Both the position numbers and the translations under genes were made by a program. From assembly GCA_964019135.1 (NCBI GenBank), contig OZ025248.1, positions 36,015,670 through 36,079,669 on the forward strand: a stretch of 64,000 nt of DNA. Reading direction: 5' to 3'. Positions 1 to 12,662 of the stretch are shown here, piece after piece (position 1 is the stretch's first letter; each line of letters opens with the position of its first letter). Origin of the DNA: Arenicola marina (Eukaryota > Annelida > Polychaeta > Arenicolidae). The notes beneath the pieces are model-generated. The model was not told the DNA's origin. It worked only from the letters and a program-made list of their open reading frames with translations, and ran no database searches.

Positions 1-3000
1 CCGCTGACCATGGTGACAGGGTGGGGTGTGGGACCGCTGACCATGGTGCCAGGGTGGGGTGTGGGACCGCTGATCATGGTGGCAGGGTGGTGTGTGGGAC
101 CGCTGACCATGGTGGCAGGGGGAGGGGGGGGGCGTGGGACCGCTGACCATGGTGGCAGGGTGGGGTGTGGGACCGCTGACCATGGTGGCAGGGTGGGGTG
201 TGGGACCGCTGACCATGGTGGCAAGGCGGGGTGTGGGACCGCTGACCATGGTGGCAGGGTGGGGCGTGGGACCGCTGACCATGGTGGCAGGGTGGGGTGT
301 GGGACCGCTGACCATGGTGGCAGGGTGGGGTGTGGGACCGCTGACCATGGTGGCAGGGCGGGGTGTGGGACCGCTGACCATGGTGGCAGGGTGGGGTGTA
401 GGACCGCTGACCATGGTGGCAGGGTGGGGTGTGGGACCGCTGACCATGGTGGCAGGGTGGGGTGTGGGACCGCTGACCATAGTGGAAGGGTGGGGTGTGG
501 GACCGCTGACCATGGTGGCAGGGCGGGGTGTGGGATCGCTGACCATGGTGGCAGGGTGGGGTGTGGGACCGCTGACCATGGTGACAGGGTGGGGTGTGGG
601 ACCGCTGACCATGGTGCCAGGGTGGGGTGTGGGACCGCTGATCATGGTGGCAGGGTGGTGTGTGGGACCGCTGACCATGGTGGCAGGGGGAGGGGGGGGG
701 CGTGGGACCGCTGACCATGGTGGCAGGGTGGGGTGTGGGACCGCTGACCATGGTGGCAGGGTGGGGTGTGGGACCGCTGACCATGGTGGCAAGGCGGGGT
801 GTGGGACTGCTGACCATGGTGGCAGGGTGGGGCGTGGGACCGCTGACCATGGTGGCAGGGTGGGGTGTGGGACCGCTGACCATGGTGGCAGGGTGGGGTG
901 TGGGACCGCTGACCATGGTGGCAGGGCGGGGTGTGGGACCGCTGACCATGGTGGCAGGGTGGGGTGTGGGACCGCTGACCATGGTGGCAGGTCGGGGTGT
1001 GGGACCGCTGACCATGGTGGCAGGGTGGGGTGTGGGACCGCTGACCATGGTGGCAGGGTGAGGTGTGGGACCGCTGACCATGGTGGCAGGGTGAGGTGTG
1101 GGACCGCTGACCATGGTGGCAGGGTGGGGTGTGGGACCGCTGACCATGGTGGCAGGGTGGGGTGTGGGACCGCTGACCATGGTGGCAGGGTGGGGTGTAG
1201 GACCGCTGACCATGGTGGCAGGGTGGGGTGTGGGACCGCTGACCATGGTGGCAGGGTGGGGTGTGGGACCGCTGACCATGGTGGCAGGGTGGGGTGTGGG
1301 ACCGCTGGCCATGGTGGCAGGGCGGGGTGTGGGACCGCTGACCATGGTGGCAGGGTGGGGTGTGGGACCGCTGACCATGGTGGCAGGGTGGTGTGTGGGA
1401 CCGCTGACCATGGTGGCAAGGCGGGGTGTGGGACCGCTGACCATGGTGGCAGGGTGGGGTGTGGGACCGCTGACCATGGTGGCAGGATGGGGTGTGGGAC
1501 CGATGACCATGGTGGCAGGGTGGGTTGTGGGACCGCTGACCATGGTGGCAGGGTGGGGTGTGGGACCGCTGACCATGGTGGCAGGGTGGGGTGTGGGACC
1601 GCTGAGCATGGTGGCAGGGTGAGGTGTGGGACCGCTGACCATGGTGGCAGGGTGAGGTGTGGGACCGCTGACCATGGTGGCAGGGTGGGGTGTGGGACCG
1701 CTGACCATGGTGGCAGGGTGGGGTGTGGGACCGCTGACCATGGTGGCAGGGTGGGGTGTAGGACCGCTGACCATGGTGGCAGGGTGGGGTGTGGGACCGC
1801 TGACCATGGTGGCAGGGTGGGGTGTGGGACCGCTGACCATGGTGACAGGGTGGGGTGTGGGACCGCTGACCATGGTGCCAGGGTGGGGTGTGGGACCGCT
1901 GATCATGGTGGCAGGGTGGTGTGTGGGACCGCTGACCATGGTGGCAGGGGGAGGGGGGGCGTGGGACCGCTGACCATGGTGGCAGGGTGGGGTGTGGGAC
2001 CGCTGACCATGGTGGCAGGGTGGGGTGTGGGACCGCTGACCATGGTGGCAGGGCGGGGTGTGGGACCGCTGACCATGGTGGCAGGGTGGGGCGTGGGACC
2101 GCTGACCATGGTGGCAGGGTGGGGTGTGGGACCGCTGACCATGGTGGCAGGGTGGGGTGTGGGACCGCTGACCATGGTGGCAGGGCGGGGTGTGGGACCG
2201 CTGACCATGGTGGCAGGGTGGGGTGTGGGACCGCTGACCATGGTGGCAGGTCGGGGTGTGGGACCGCTGACCATGGTGGCAGGGTGGGGTGTGGGACCGC
2301 TGACCATGGTGGCAGGGTGAGGTGTGGGACCGCTGACCATGGTGGCAGGGTGAGGTGTGGGACCGCTGACCATGGTGGCAGGGTGGGGTGTGGGACCGCT
2401 GACCATGGTGGCAGGGTGGGGTGTGGGACCGCTGACCATGGTGGCAGGGTGGGGTGTAGGACCGCTGACCATGGTGGCAGGGTGGGGTGTGGGACCGCTG
2501 ACCATGGTGGCAGGGTGGGGTGTGGGACCGCTGACCATGGTGGCAGGGTGGGGTGTGGGACCGCTGACCATGGTGGCAGGGCGGGGTGTGGGACCGCTGA
2601 CCATGGTGGCAGGGTGGGGTGTGGGACCGCTGACCATGGTGACAGGGTGGGGTGTGGGACCGCTGACCATGGTGCCAGGGTGGGGTGTGGGACCGCTGAT
2701 CATGGTGGCAGGGTGGTGTGTGGGACCGCTGACCATGGTGGCAGGGGGAGGGGGGGGGGGCGTGGGACCGCTGACCATGGTGGCAGGGTGGGGTGTGGGA
2801 CCGCTGACCATGGTGGCAGGGTGGGGTGTGGGACCGCTGACCATGGTGGCAGGGCGGGGTGTGGGACCGCTGACCATGGTGGCAGGGTGGGGCGTGGGAC
2901 CGCTGACCATGGTGGCAGGGTGGGGTGTGGGACCGCTGACCATGGTGGCAGGGTGGGGTGTGGGACCGCTGACCATGGTGGCAGGGCGGGGTGTGGGACC

Positions 3001-6000
3001 GCTGACCATGGTGGCAGGGTGGGGTGTGGGACCGCTGACCATGGTGGCAGGTCGGGGTGTGGGACCGCTGACCATGGTGGCAGGGTGGGGTGTGGGACCG
3101 CTGACGATGGTGGCAGGGTGGGGTGTGGGACCGCTGACCATGGTGGCAGGGTGGGGTGTGGGACCGCTGACCATGGTGGCAGGGTGGGGTGTGGGACCGC
3201 TGAGTATGGTGGCAGGGTGAGGTGTGGGACCGCTGACCACGGTGGCAGGGTGAGGTGTGGGACCGCTGACCATGGTGGCAGGGTGGGGTGTGGGACCGCT
3301 GACCACGGTGGCAGGGTGAGGTGTGGGACCGCTGACCATGGTGGCAGGGTGGGGTGTGGGACCGCTGACCATGGTGGCAGGGTGGGGTGTGGGACCGCTG
3401 ACCATGGTGGCAGGGTGGGGTGTAGGACCGCTGACCATGGTGGCAGGGTGAGGTGTGGGAGCGCTGACCATGGTGGCAGGGTGGGGTGTGGGACCGCTGA
3501 CCATGGTGGCAGGGGGGGTGTGGGACCGCTGACCATGGTGGCAGAGTGGGGTGTGGGACCGCTGACCATGGTGGCAGGGTGGGGTGTGCGACCGCTGACC
3601 ATGGTGGCAGAGTGGGGTGTGGGACCGCTGACCATGGTGACAGGGTGGGGTGTGGGACCGCTGACCATGGTGGCAGGGTGGGGTGCGGGACCGCTGACCA
3701 TGGTGGCAGGGCGGGGTGTGGGACCGCTGACCATGGTGGCAGGGTGGGGTGTGGGACCGCTGACCATGGTGACAGGGTGGGGTGTGGGACCGCTGACCAT
3801 GGTGCCAGGGTGGGGTGTGGGACCGCTGATCATGGTGGCAGGGTGGTGTGTGGGACCGCTGACCATGGTGGCAGGGGGAGGGGGGGGGGGCGTGGGACCG
3901 CTGACCATGGTGGCAGGGTGGGGTGTGGGACCGCTGACCATGGTGGCAGGGTGGGGCGTGGGACCGCTGACCATGGTGGCAGGGTGGGGTGTGGGACCGC
4001 TGACCATGGTGGCAGGGTGGGGTGTGGGACCGCTGACCATGGTGGCAGGGTGGGGTGTGGGACCGCTGACCATGGTGGCAGGGTGGGGTGTGGGACCGCT
4101 GACCATGGTGGCAGGGTGGGGTGTAGGACCGCTGACCATGGTGGCAGGGTGAGGTGTGGGAGCGCTGACCATGGTGGCAGGGTGGGGTGTGGGACCGCTG
4201 ACCATGGTGGCAGGGTGGGGTGTGGGACCGCTGACCATGGTGGCAGGGCGGGGTGTGGGACCGCTGACCATGGTGGCAGGGTGGGGTGTGGGACCGCTGA
4301 CCATGGTGACAGAGTGGGGTGTGGGACCGCTGACCATGGTGCCAGGGTGGGGTGTGGGACCGCTGATCATGGTGGCAGGGTGGTGTGTGGGACCGCTGAC
4401 CATGGTGGCAGGGGGAGGGGGGGGGGCGTGGGACCGCTGACCATGGTGGCAGGGTGGGGTGTGGGACCGCTGACCATGGTGGCAGGGTGGGGTGTGGGAC
4501 CGCTGACCATGGTGGCAGGGCGGGGTGTGGGACCGCTGACCATGGTGGCAGGGTGGGGCGTGGGACCGCTGACCATGGTGGCAGGGTGGGGTGTGGGACC
4601 GCTGACCATGGTGGCAGGGTGGGGTGTGGGACCGCTGACCATGGTGGCAGGGCGGGGTGTGGGACCGCTGACCATGGTGGCAGGGTGGGGTGTGGGACCG
4701 CTGACCATGGTGGCAGGTCGGGGTGTGGGACCGCTGACCATGGTGGCAGGGTGGGGTGTGGGACCGCTGACGATGGTGGCAGGGTGGGGTGTGGGACCGC
4801 TGACCATGGTGGCAGGGTGGGGTGTGGGACCGCTGACCATGGTGGCAGGGTGGGGTGTGGGACCGCTGAGTATGGTGGCAGGGTGAGGTGTGGGACCGCT
4901 GACCACGGTGGCAGGGTGAGGTGTGGGACCGCTGACCATGGTGGCAGGGTGGGGTGTGGGACCGCTGACCACGGTGGCAGGGTGAGGTGTGGGACCGCTG
5001 ACCATGGTGGCAGGGTGGGGTGTGGGACCGCTGACCATGGTGGCAGGGTGGGGTGTGGGACCGCTGACCATGGTGGCAGGGTGGGGTGTAGGACCGCTGA
5101 CCATGGTGGCAGGGTGAGGTGTGGGAGCGCTGACCATGGTGGCAGGGTGGGGTGTGGGACCGCTGACCATGGTGGCAGGGGGGGTGTGGGACCGCTGACC
5201 ATGGTGGCAGAGTGGGGTGTGGGACCGCTGACCATGGTGGCAGGGTGGGGTGTGCGACCGCTGACCATGGTGGCAGAGTGGGGTGTGGGACCGCTGACCA
5301 TGGTGACAGGGTGGGGTGTGGGACCGCTGACCATGGTGGCAGGGTGGGGTGCGGGACCGCTGACCATGGTGGCAGGGCGGGGTGTGGGACCGCTGACCAT
5401 GGTGGCAGGGTGGGGTGTGGGACCGCTGACCATGGTGACAGGGTGGGGTGTGGGACCGCTGACCATGGTGCCAGGGTGGGGTGTGGGACCGCTGATCATG
5501 GTGGCAGGGTGGTGTGTGGGACCGCTGACCATGGTGGCAGGGGGAGGGGGGGGGGGGCGTGGGACCGCTGACCATGGTGGCAGGGTGGGGTGTGGGACCG
5601 CTGACCATGGTGGCAGGGTGGGGTGTGGGACCGCTGACCATGGTGGCAGGGCGGGGTGTGGGACCGCTGACCATGGTGGCAGGGTGGGGCGTGGGACCGC
5701 TGACCATGGTGGCAGGGTGGGGTGTGGGACCGCTGACCATGGTGGCAGGGTGGGGTGTGGGACCGCTGACCATGGTGGCAGGGCGGGGTGTGGGACCGCT
5801 GACCATGGTGGCAGGGTGGGGTGTGGGACCGCTGACCATGGTGGCAGGTCGGGGTGTGGGACCGCTGACCATGGTGGCAGGGTGGGGTGTGGGACCGCTG
5901 ACGATGGTGGCAGGGTGGGGTGTGGGACCGCTGACCATGGTGGCAGGGTGGGGTGTGGGACCGCTGACCATGGTGGCAGGGTGGGGTGTGGGACCGCTGA

Positions 6001-7205
6001 GCATGGTGGCAGGGTGAGGTGTGGGACCGCTGACCACGGTGGCAGGGTGAGGTGTGGGACCGCTGACCATGGTGGCAGGGTGGGGTGTGGGACCGCTGAC
6101 CATGGTGGCAGGGTGGGGTGTGGGACCGCTGACCATGGTGGCAGGGTGGGGTGTAGGACCGCTGACCATGGTGGCAGGGTGGGGTGTGGGAGCGCTGACC
6201 ATGGTGGCAGGGTGGGGTGTGGGACCGCTGACCATGGTGGCAGGGGGGGTGTGGGACCGCTGACCATGGTGGCAGAGTGGGGTGTGGGACCGCTGACCAT
6301 GGTGGCAGGGTGGGGTGTGCGACCGCTGACCATGGTGGCAGAGTGGGGTGTGGGACCGCTGACCATGGTGGCAGGGTGGGGTGTGGGACCGCTGACCATG
6401 GTGGCAGGGTGGGGTGCGGGACCGCTGACCATGGTGGCAGGGTGGGGTGTGGGACCGCTGACCATGGTGGCAGGAGTGGGGTGTGGGACCGCTGACCATG
6501 GTGGCAGGGTGGGGTGTGCGACCGCTGACCATGGTGGCAGAGTGGGGTGTGGGACCGCTGACCATGGTGGCAGGGTGGGGTGTGGGACCGCTGACCATGG
6601 TGGCAGGGTGGGGTGCGGGACCGCTGACCATGGTGGCAGGGTGGGGTGTGGGACCGCTGAGCATGGTGGCAGGGTGAGGTGTGGGACCGCTGACCATGGT
6701 GGCAGGGTGAGGTGTGGGACCGCTGACCATGGTGGCAGGGTGGGGTGTGGGACCGCTGACCATGGTGGCAGGGTGGGGTGTGGGACCGCTGACCATGGTG
6801 GCAGGGTGGGGTGTGGGACCGCTGACCATGGTGACAGGGTGGAGTGTGGGACCGCTGACCATGGTGGCAGGGCGGGGTGTGGGACCGCTGACCATGGTGG
6901 CAGGGTGGGGTGTGGGACCGCTGACCATGGTGGCAGGGTGGGGTGTGGGACCGCTGACCATGGTGGCAGGATGGTGTGTGGGACCGCTGACCATGGTGGC
7001 AGGGTGGGGTGTGGGACCGCTGACCATGGTGGCAGGGTGGGGTGTGGGACCGCTCACCATGGTGGCAGGATGGGGTGTGGGACCGATGACCATGGTGGTA
7101 GGGTGGGTTGTGGGACCGCTGACCATGGTGGCAGGGTGGGGTGTGGGACCGCTGACCATGGTGGCAGGGTGGGGTGTGGGACCGCTGACCATGGTGGCAG
7201 GGGGG
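1..7205. repeat. 33-bp minisatellite with higher-order repeats
   Basis: About 218 head-to-tail copies of a G-rich 33-bp unit containing the core GACCATGGTGGCAGGG run from the window start, so the left end is cut off, to about 7205. Because 33 is a multiple of 3 and the unit lacks stops in most frames, very long open frames appear on both strands; they are by-products of the repeat. Diagnostic variant units recur in a fixed order: GTGACAGGG, GTGCCAGGG, GATCATGG, GGGTGGTGTG, then a poly-G unit. They end near 133, 700, 1960, 2760, 3890, 4427 and 5558, which shows that blocks of many units were copied together. Confidence 0.98.
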
Positions 7206-8740
7206 GTCTGTACTTTCTGCGTCCGCGTTTGACCCATACACCCGTCGGCGCCAGGTTATTCTATGGGTCCAGGGTACGATATGGCTACGGTATGGTATGG
7301 GTCCAGGGTACGATACGGCTACGGTTCAGGCGACCGTGCACAGCGTGACAGGCCTCTATAATGTCGCTCGATATAAACCCCGTCCGTTCAACATCATCGC
7401 CACTCGCCAAACCTGGTGATGGTCCAGTGAACTCTGCCCGCATATAGTTTACCCAAACAAACAGGCGAATGGCTAATGCTTGACCCCTCACAGAGAGATA
7501 GAGATAAATACTCGCCGGTGAGCGAATTTTGGCATAGATATAACTATATATCAAAATCTACGTAGCCCCAGGAGCGCTTGTGCAAGGGAAAACATTATTC
7601 GAGCACCCACCACACCCCACCCCTGTTCCCCGCATACACACGCGGAAGCAACGCGGTAAACCGCCACTAAAGCATTCATATATATCATAATTATACATGA
7701 TTAACTCTACATTCAGTTTTAGTGCCGGTTTCACATTACGACTAATATTAAATTAGATATTACAACTCGTCCCCCACCACATCGCAAATAACAACATTGA
7801 CAGGAAGAAGAGAGTTACCACAAACATGACTTGCAATGGGATCCAATACCTCCAGTGCCCCCCCCCCCCCACCCCCCACCCCCCTCCACTTGTTGTGACT
7901 ATCGTACGCACTAGACCTGGAGCTCACGAAGGACAAGCGACATAATTTGGTAACATAATTAGGGGGCGAGGTAATATATTTCTATTATCGCTCGTTCTGC
8001 ATTTCATATTGGGCGGTCAGAGCCGGTGGGGCCCCTATACGCCCTAAGCCCCCCCCCCCCCCCCACCGCCCACCTCTCCCGCTCCCCTTTACTGGACCTT
8101 CCTTCTGGTCCGTGCGTCATGCGGGCGGACCGCTTTATTCAATGACGGAACGCAAATTAGATCACTTCCGGTGAACATAAATCTCCCCGCTACCCCCTCC
8201 AATCCCGCACCACTGACTGGCCGTGACGAGGCGGTTACAACGCGCCCCTTGTGGCCTTCCTCTCCATTGTTAATTTCGTCTTGCATGGTATCATGTTTAT
8301 AAATGTCGCTAACGCAAGAGTGAATGTTAACGGGAGCTTACGTGTATGCTACTGGTGCCATATATACTGCCATCAATGACACAGGCGTGGCTGATTGCAA
8401 GGTCACGTACAGCCCGCATCCGCTGCCTACGGAACCGCCGTAAGTCGAAAGTCTACGAAAGTCGCCTACAATGCCATTCATAACGTTGGTCGGTCGGTGA
8501 ATAAACGGCGAGTGAGAAGTTATTGCGCCCTCTGTCGAAAGATTTTATTCGTGCGGGATACGTCACTGTTCTGACGACTGACGTCACTACGCAAGGCTGT
8601 GCGTCCCCGCTCAAAGTAGGACGCTTTAACGTCAAAGATCATATCGGTACACTCGGAAGGGTCAAGGGTGTCTGCCAGAGATGACGAGTAATCAGCGCCC
8701 TACTCTTGCGAAGAAAGACAACGGATCTTCACCATTAACA
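7206..8740. other. Gene-free stretch
   Basis: No gene is recognised. Next to the big array a 34-bp segment starting TATGGGTCCAGGG is present twice (about 7262-7329). Poly-C runs lie near 7858-7885 and 8049-8066. The open frames here are short and show no family motif. Confidence 0.6.
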
Positions 8741-8744
8741 AATA

Positions 8745-8856
8745 TTTGCACACAGGGTTGGTTCGAACCGCGCACCGGCCTCACCTGGGCTGGCCTAGCA
8801 GATCACACTCGCACATTACAGCCGAGCGCGCTAACCACTGGGCCACGGGGTGATCC
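8745..8856 (-). mobile_element. tRNA-derived SINE (head)
   Basis: Read on the minus strand it starts with a box A-like segment (TGGCCCAGTGGTTAGCGC) and has a box B (GGTTCGAACC) about 60-70 bp further on, the spacing of a Pol III tRNA-type internal promoter. The rest does not fold as a standard tRNA, so a SINE head or tRNA pseudogene is more likely than a working tRNA. Confidence 0.55.
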
Positions 8857-10500
8857 CCCTATTTTATAACGAGCCTATATACCGCGGTGTTTTACCACCT
8901 ACAAGCTGCCCAGTTCGGCCGCGTACAAGGCCTTATACAGTGTATATTTTCCTGAAGCGGTATCCAGTGTGGGTTGCTCTCTCCAACCAGGGGGGGGGGG
9001 GTGGTCCGTTCACGTTGGATGGGAATAAGACCGGGGGATGGGGGATGATGGGTGGGGACGGATGATCTGGGGATGAGACCTAGGGCTGAGCTCTCCGAAA
9101 AAGGCCGGGGGGGTGGGGCATGATGGTTGGGGGATGCTGGGGCTGAGACCTGGGGGTGAGCTCCCAGAAAAAAAATCCGACTGGGCGGTCCACACCAAAC
9201 ACGGAGTGCACTTTACACCAAATAGAGGCATCGACCCTGAAAAGGGATTGCAGAGGGACCCCTGAACTTGACCGCTCGGATATACCACAGTAGGCCATAC
9301 AGGTCCGCATACATGTCCGAACATAAGGCCATATATATATATATGGCGCTTTCATCTCTCCTATGACCATGCGCGAATCGTAAAGACGCCTGTTTACACA
9401 GCTCAAACCGGCATCGTATAAAGCCTCGTCTAGGTCTGGTTCCGGTAGGGGTACTTCAGTATCACCGCAGAGGCCACCCGCTGACAAGTTCAAGCAGGAA
9501 CCGCTCGCTTGAGCCGTCTCAAGTAAATCACAAGGACACAGAGAATATACACCAGATTACGGGCAAATAAAAAAGAACGATAAAAAAAGGGGGAACAAAA
9601 AAAGAGAATAATTCAGTAACTTACATCCGTCCTCCACCGCCATGTTGTTTGATTTATCCACTGGAGGCTGTTTAGCGGACTGTCCCCCAGGGGGCGGACT
9701 GTCCCCCAGGGGGCGCCTCCGTCCTCTCTACTAGGGCTCCGATCGGCTCACCTGCAATAAAAAAGGAAACCGGAATGAAGTTATGAACTTTTAGGCCCGT
9801 TTTGTACGCATAAAGGCTAAACAGGGCCGAGAGACTTCCCGGGAAAATGAGTCATAACGAGAAATAACGAGACATCAGGGTCACGGAGATATTGGTAGCC
9901 TAAGCATATCTAGCTTGGTGGTATTCTGCCAGCCTATGCGACAAGCTAGCCGCCACCGACATGAATCTTGTATCTCTATACCTCGAACACGATATCTAGC
10001 TCCGGTCCTATATGTATCAACTACGGTTTTGCGGAAGTCGTTTTAATTGTTCTCGTTCGCAGAAACCGGTTGTGAAGAAGAAACAAGGATGCGGCGTCGC
10101 TGACCTTTCCTCAACCCCGATCACAGTCAGATGAGAGTGACATTCCTTTGCCTCATACACACAGATATCATTGTGTCAGTCCTCAACTAGGTTTCGGTTC
10201 AGATGATGACCTCCAGTCACCACGAGAAAACCAGCCTGACTCACTCACAGCAAGTAGATGTGGAGCCTTGGCTGCTTGCCCCCACGCTTCGTCAAGCACG
10301 GTGTCTATCGTGGAGCCACGCCGTGATAGTAGGGTGTTCAGGTGTTGTCACTGCTCGCTTCAGTGGGTCATGTTGGGACAGTCTTCCGGGGAAGTGCGGG
10401 GGCGAATGGTGGATATTGTGGAAAACCCCTAAGATGTAGTAGGCCTAGAGAAAGCCCCCACTGTGCATGCAGACATCGTTGGTAGACAACGTAAATCGGG
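8857..10500. other. Gene-free stretch with poly-G and short duplications
   Basis: It holds a poly-G run at about 8990-9001, a G-rich segment of roughly 85 bp repeated twice (about 9050-9175) and a 21-bp direct repeat around GACTGTCCCCCAGGGGGCG (about 9678-9714). No coding sequence is convincing. Confidence 0.55.
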
Positions 10501-10504
10501 GATC

Positions 10505-10740
10505 TAGAATATGTCTAAACCGATAATTATTGACCTAGAGTATGATGTAAACTGATAATTATTGACCTAGAATATGATCTAAACTGATAATTATTGACCT
10601 AGAATATGTATAATGATAATTATTGACTTAAATTATATCTAAATCAATCATTATTGACCTAAATTATGTCTAAACCGATAATTACTGACCTATAGTATGT
10701 CTAAACCAATAATTACTGAACTAGAGTATGTCAGCTGATC
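10505..10740. repeat. About 32-bp A+T-rich tandem repeat, 7 copies
   Basis: Seven imperfect copies of a unit with core GATAATTATTGACCTAGA. The motif continues weakly after 10915 (TTATTGACCCAGAGAAAGTC), so the MITE at 10746-10915 appears to have landed inside the array. Confidence 0.85.
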
Positions 10741-10745
10741 ATCAT

Positions 10746-10915
10746 CAGTGGCGGATCCAGGGGGGGGGGGTTAAGGGGCAACCCCCCCCCCCCTTGGGAA
10801 CCAGAACATACACTGTTAAAGTCTGCTTCTCCGAGCACGCCTCCCCCCCCCCCCGGTCGAAAGTTTTTTTAGAGAGCAACCCCCCCTCCCTTGGCAAATT
10901 CCTAGATCCGCCCTG
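10746..10915. mobile_element. Small MITE with GGCGGATCC termini
   Basis: The left end CAGTGGCGGATCCAGG is answered by an inverted right end (reverse complement TCAGGGCGGATCTAGG). The 170-bp interior is full of poly-G and poly-C. Related pieces occur at about 12046-12125 (GGGGCGGATCTAGAAC, followed by similar inner sequence) and about 16348 (ATGGCGGATCCAG). A target duplication could not be fixed. Superfamily not assigned. Confidence 0.65.
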
Positions 10916-10983
10916 ATTATTGACAAGGAATGTCTACATATACATGCCTTAACCCAGTTATTGACCCAGAGAAAGTCTAAACC

Positions 10984-11106
10984 GATACCAGGCACAGGGT
11001 TACCCCGGCCAGACCTGTGCTGGACCATACCAGGCACAGGGTTACCCAGGCCAGACCTGTGCTGGACCATACCAGGCACAGGATTACCAAGGCCAGACCT
11101 GTGCTC
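10984..11106. repeat. About 42-bp tandem repeat, 3 copies
   Basis: Three nearly identical copies with core TACCAGGCACAGGGTTAC followed by GGCCAGACCTGTGCTGG. Confidence 0.9.
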
Positions 11107-12602
11107 AGGGTTTACTCGTCGAATGCTACACCGATGCGATTTGCGTAGCCAGAGATGAAATCCGATGCTCCATGAATATTGCGTCAGGACGATTGTGTAA
11201 TAATAATCCGGTGGGAGACATAGACCGCCAGTTACGGAAAGCGGACTTTTGAACTCAACTCACCCGTTCGTTCGCCTCGTAAAGATCCACTTCACTGTTA
11301 TAACTGTCGTCGCTTCTCTTGTACTTTTAAGCAAATCACATCCGTACCAGCAATACTAGTCATGCAAGTCAGTCTTGGCCACCAAGAGCGCCGTGCAAAA
11401 TTCTCAGTGATACCGCAACCGAACACAACACAACGGTGGAAAGACTCGTCCGGTGGTCAATTCGCTCCACTGGGACGCGCCTATTTCATCGCAAACTGCC
11501 TCCACATCACAGATAGCAACGGTTTGGCAGATCGACCATGGCGTAGTAGATTGAAATCACCTTAACCTACAACACATCCACAGTGTGGGCCTCAGATCAG
11601 CAGCTTTCAGATCAGTTTTGTGGTCATGGGTGGGTGGGTAAGTGGGCGGACGGGTGTTTCTCCTCATTTTTCTCTTCTCCATTTCCCGAGAGAGATTGCC
11701 GAATACAATACAGTTTTACATCCGGGATGCGCAGAGCCAGTGGGGACGCCCGGTGGGGTGGGGTGGGGTGACGAGCGCGATCGTCTTACGTCTGGTAGCA
11801 CACACCGTGTATCAAACAGATGGGGTGGATCATAGAGGATGCGGGGAAGGGAGTGTGTGTGTGTGGGGGGGGGGGGGGGGGGGGGGCAGGGGGTGAGCGT
11901 GGCCTCACTGGAGCAGCCGGGGGGGGATTGGTAAAGCGCATCCCAGTGACAGGCGACGCGATCACAGACACAGTAAAATGATCACTTACAGGGGAAAGAG
12001 GACAAGCTGGGTGTCATTTACGTTACACACATACACCACATACAGGGGCGGATCTAGAACTTGGGAACTTGAGCATACGATGTAAAAGTCGGGTGTTTTT
12101 CCGCCCCCCCCCCCCCCCCCGACCCATACATACATAGATATATAGTTTACAGATTACATTTATCATAATGCCCTCTGTATAGGGCTCCATTTTCGCTGTC
12201 GGGTGAAGCATGTATGCCCCCCCCCCCCCACCCAGCGACTCCGTTCGGAGTGATTCCAACAGGGGATTACTGTATAGTCCGAAGATGGTGATATATTTGA
12301 CGGTTCCAAGTGGAGATAACTATACCCGCTTTCGCTTTGCGGGAGACATTCATAGGCTATATGTGAAAATAACTCCTGGCCCTCCTGATGAAACACGGCA
12401 ACGGAAATCCTATTTACGACTGTCTTTACTGCCAATTACGACTATACCCCCACCCCCCTCCTCTGTACAACCTATCCCAACTGTCATGCACACAAATCTA
12501 GCCGTGTTGCCTTCATGTCGATGACTTAGTTCCATAGATGTAACGTAGTCCGCCCGATATCGTCCAGTGGCGGTAGTCACAGCGACTTGCTTGCAGGACT
12601 AG
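11107..12602. other. Gene-free stretch
   Basis: No gene found. It includes a G-run after a short GT repeat (about 11850-11886), a partial copy of the GGCGGATC element (about 12046-12125) and poly-C runs near 12104-12120 and 12218-12230. Confidence 0.55.
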
Positions 12603-12662
12603 TCTTACCACGCCCGTAACGGAGCTAGGGTGAGCCTAGCTCCGTTTACGGGCGTGGTAAGA
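12603..12662. repeat. 27-bp-arm perfect hairpin
   Basis: Arms 12603-12629 and 12635-12662 are exact reverse complements except for one bulged base, around a 5-base loop GTGAG. The arms carry ACCACGCCCGTAA and CGGAGCTAGG. It could extrude a cruciform or be the remnant of a palindromic transposon. Confidence 0.9.

Noticed and set aside
10-7348. Very long open frames (up to about 1500 codons) on both strands
   Set aside because: They are the 33-bp repeat read in stop-free frames; all frames and both strands are open and the peptides are pure 11-residue repeats.
10148-10439. Overlapping 80-94-codon plus-strand frames
   Set aside because: Two overlapping frames with no motif, start context or splice evidence.
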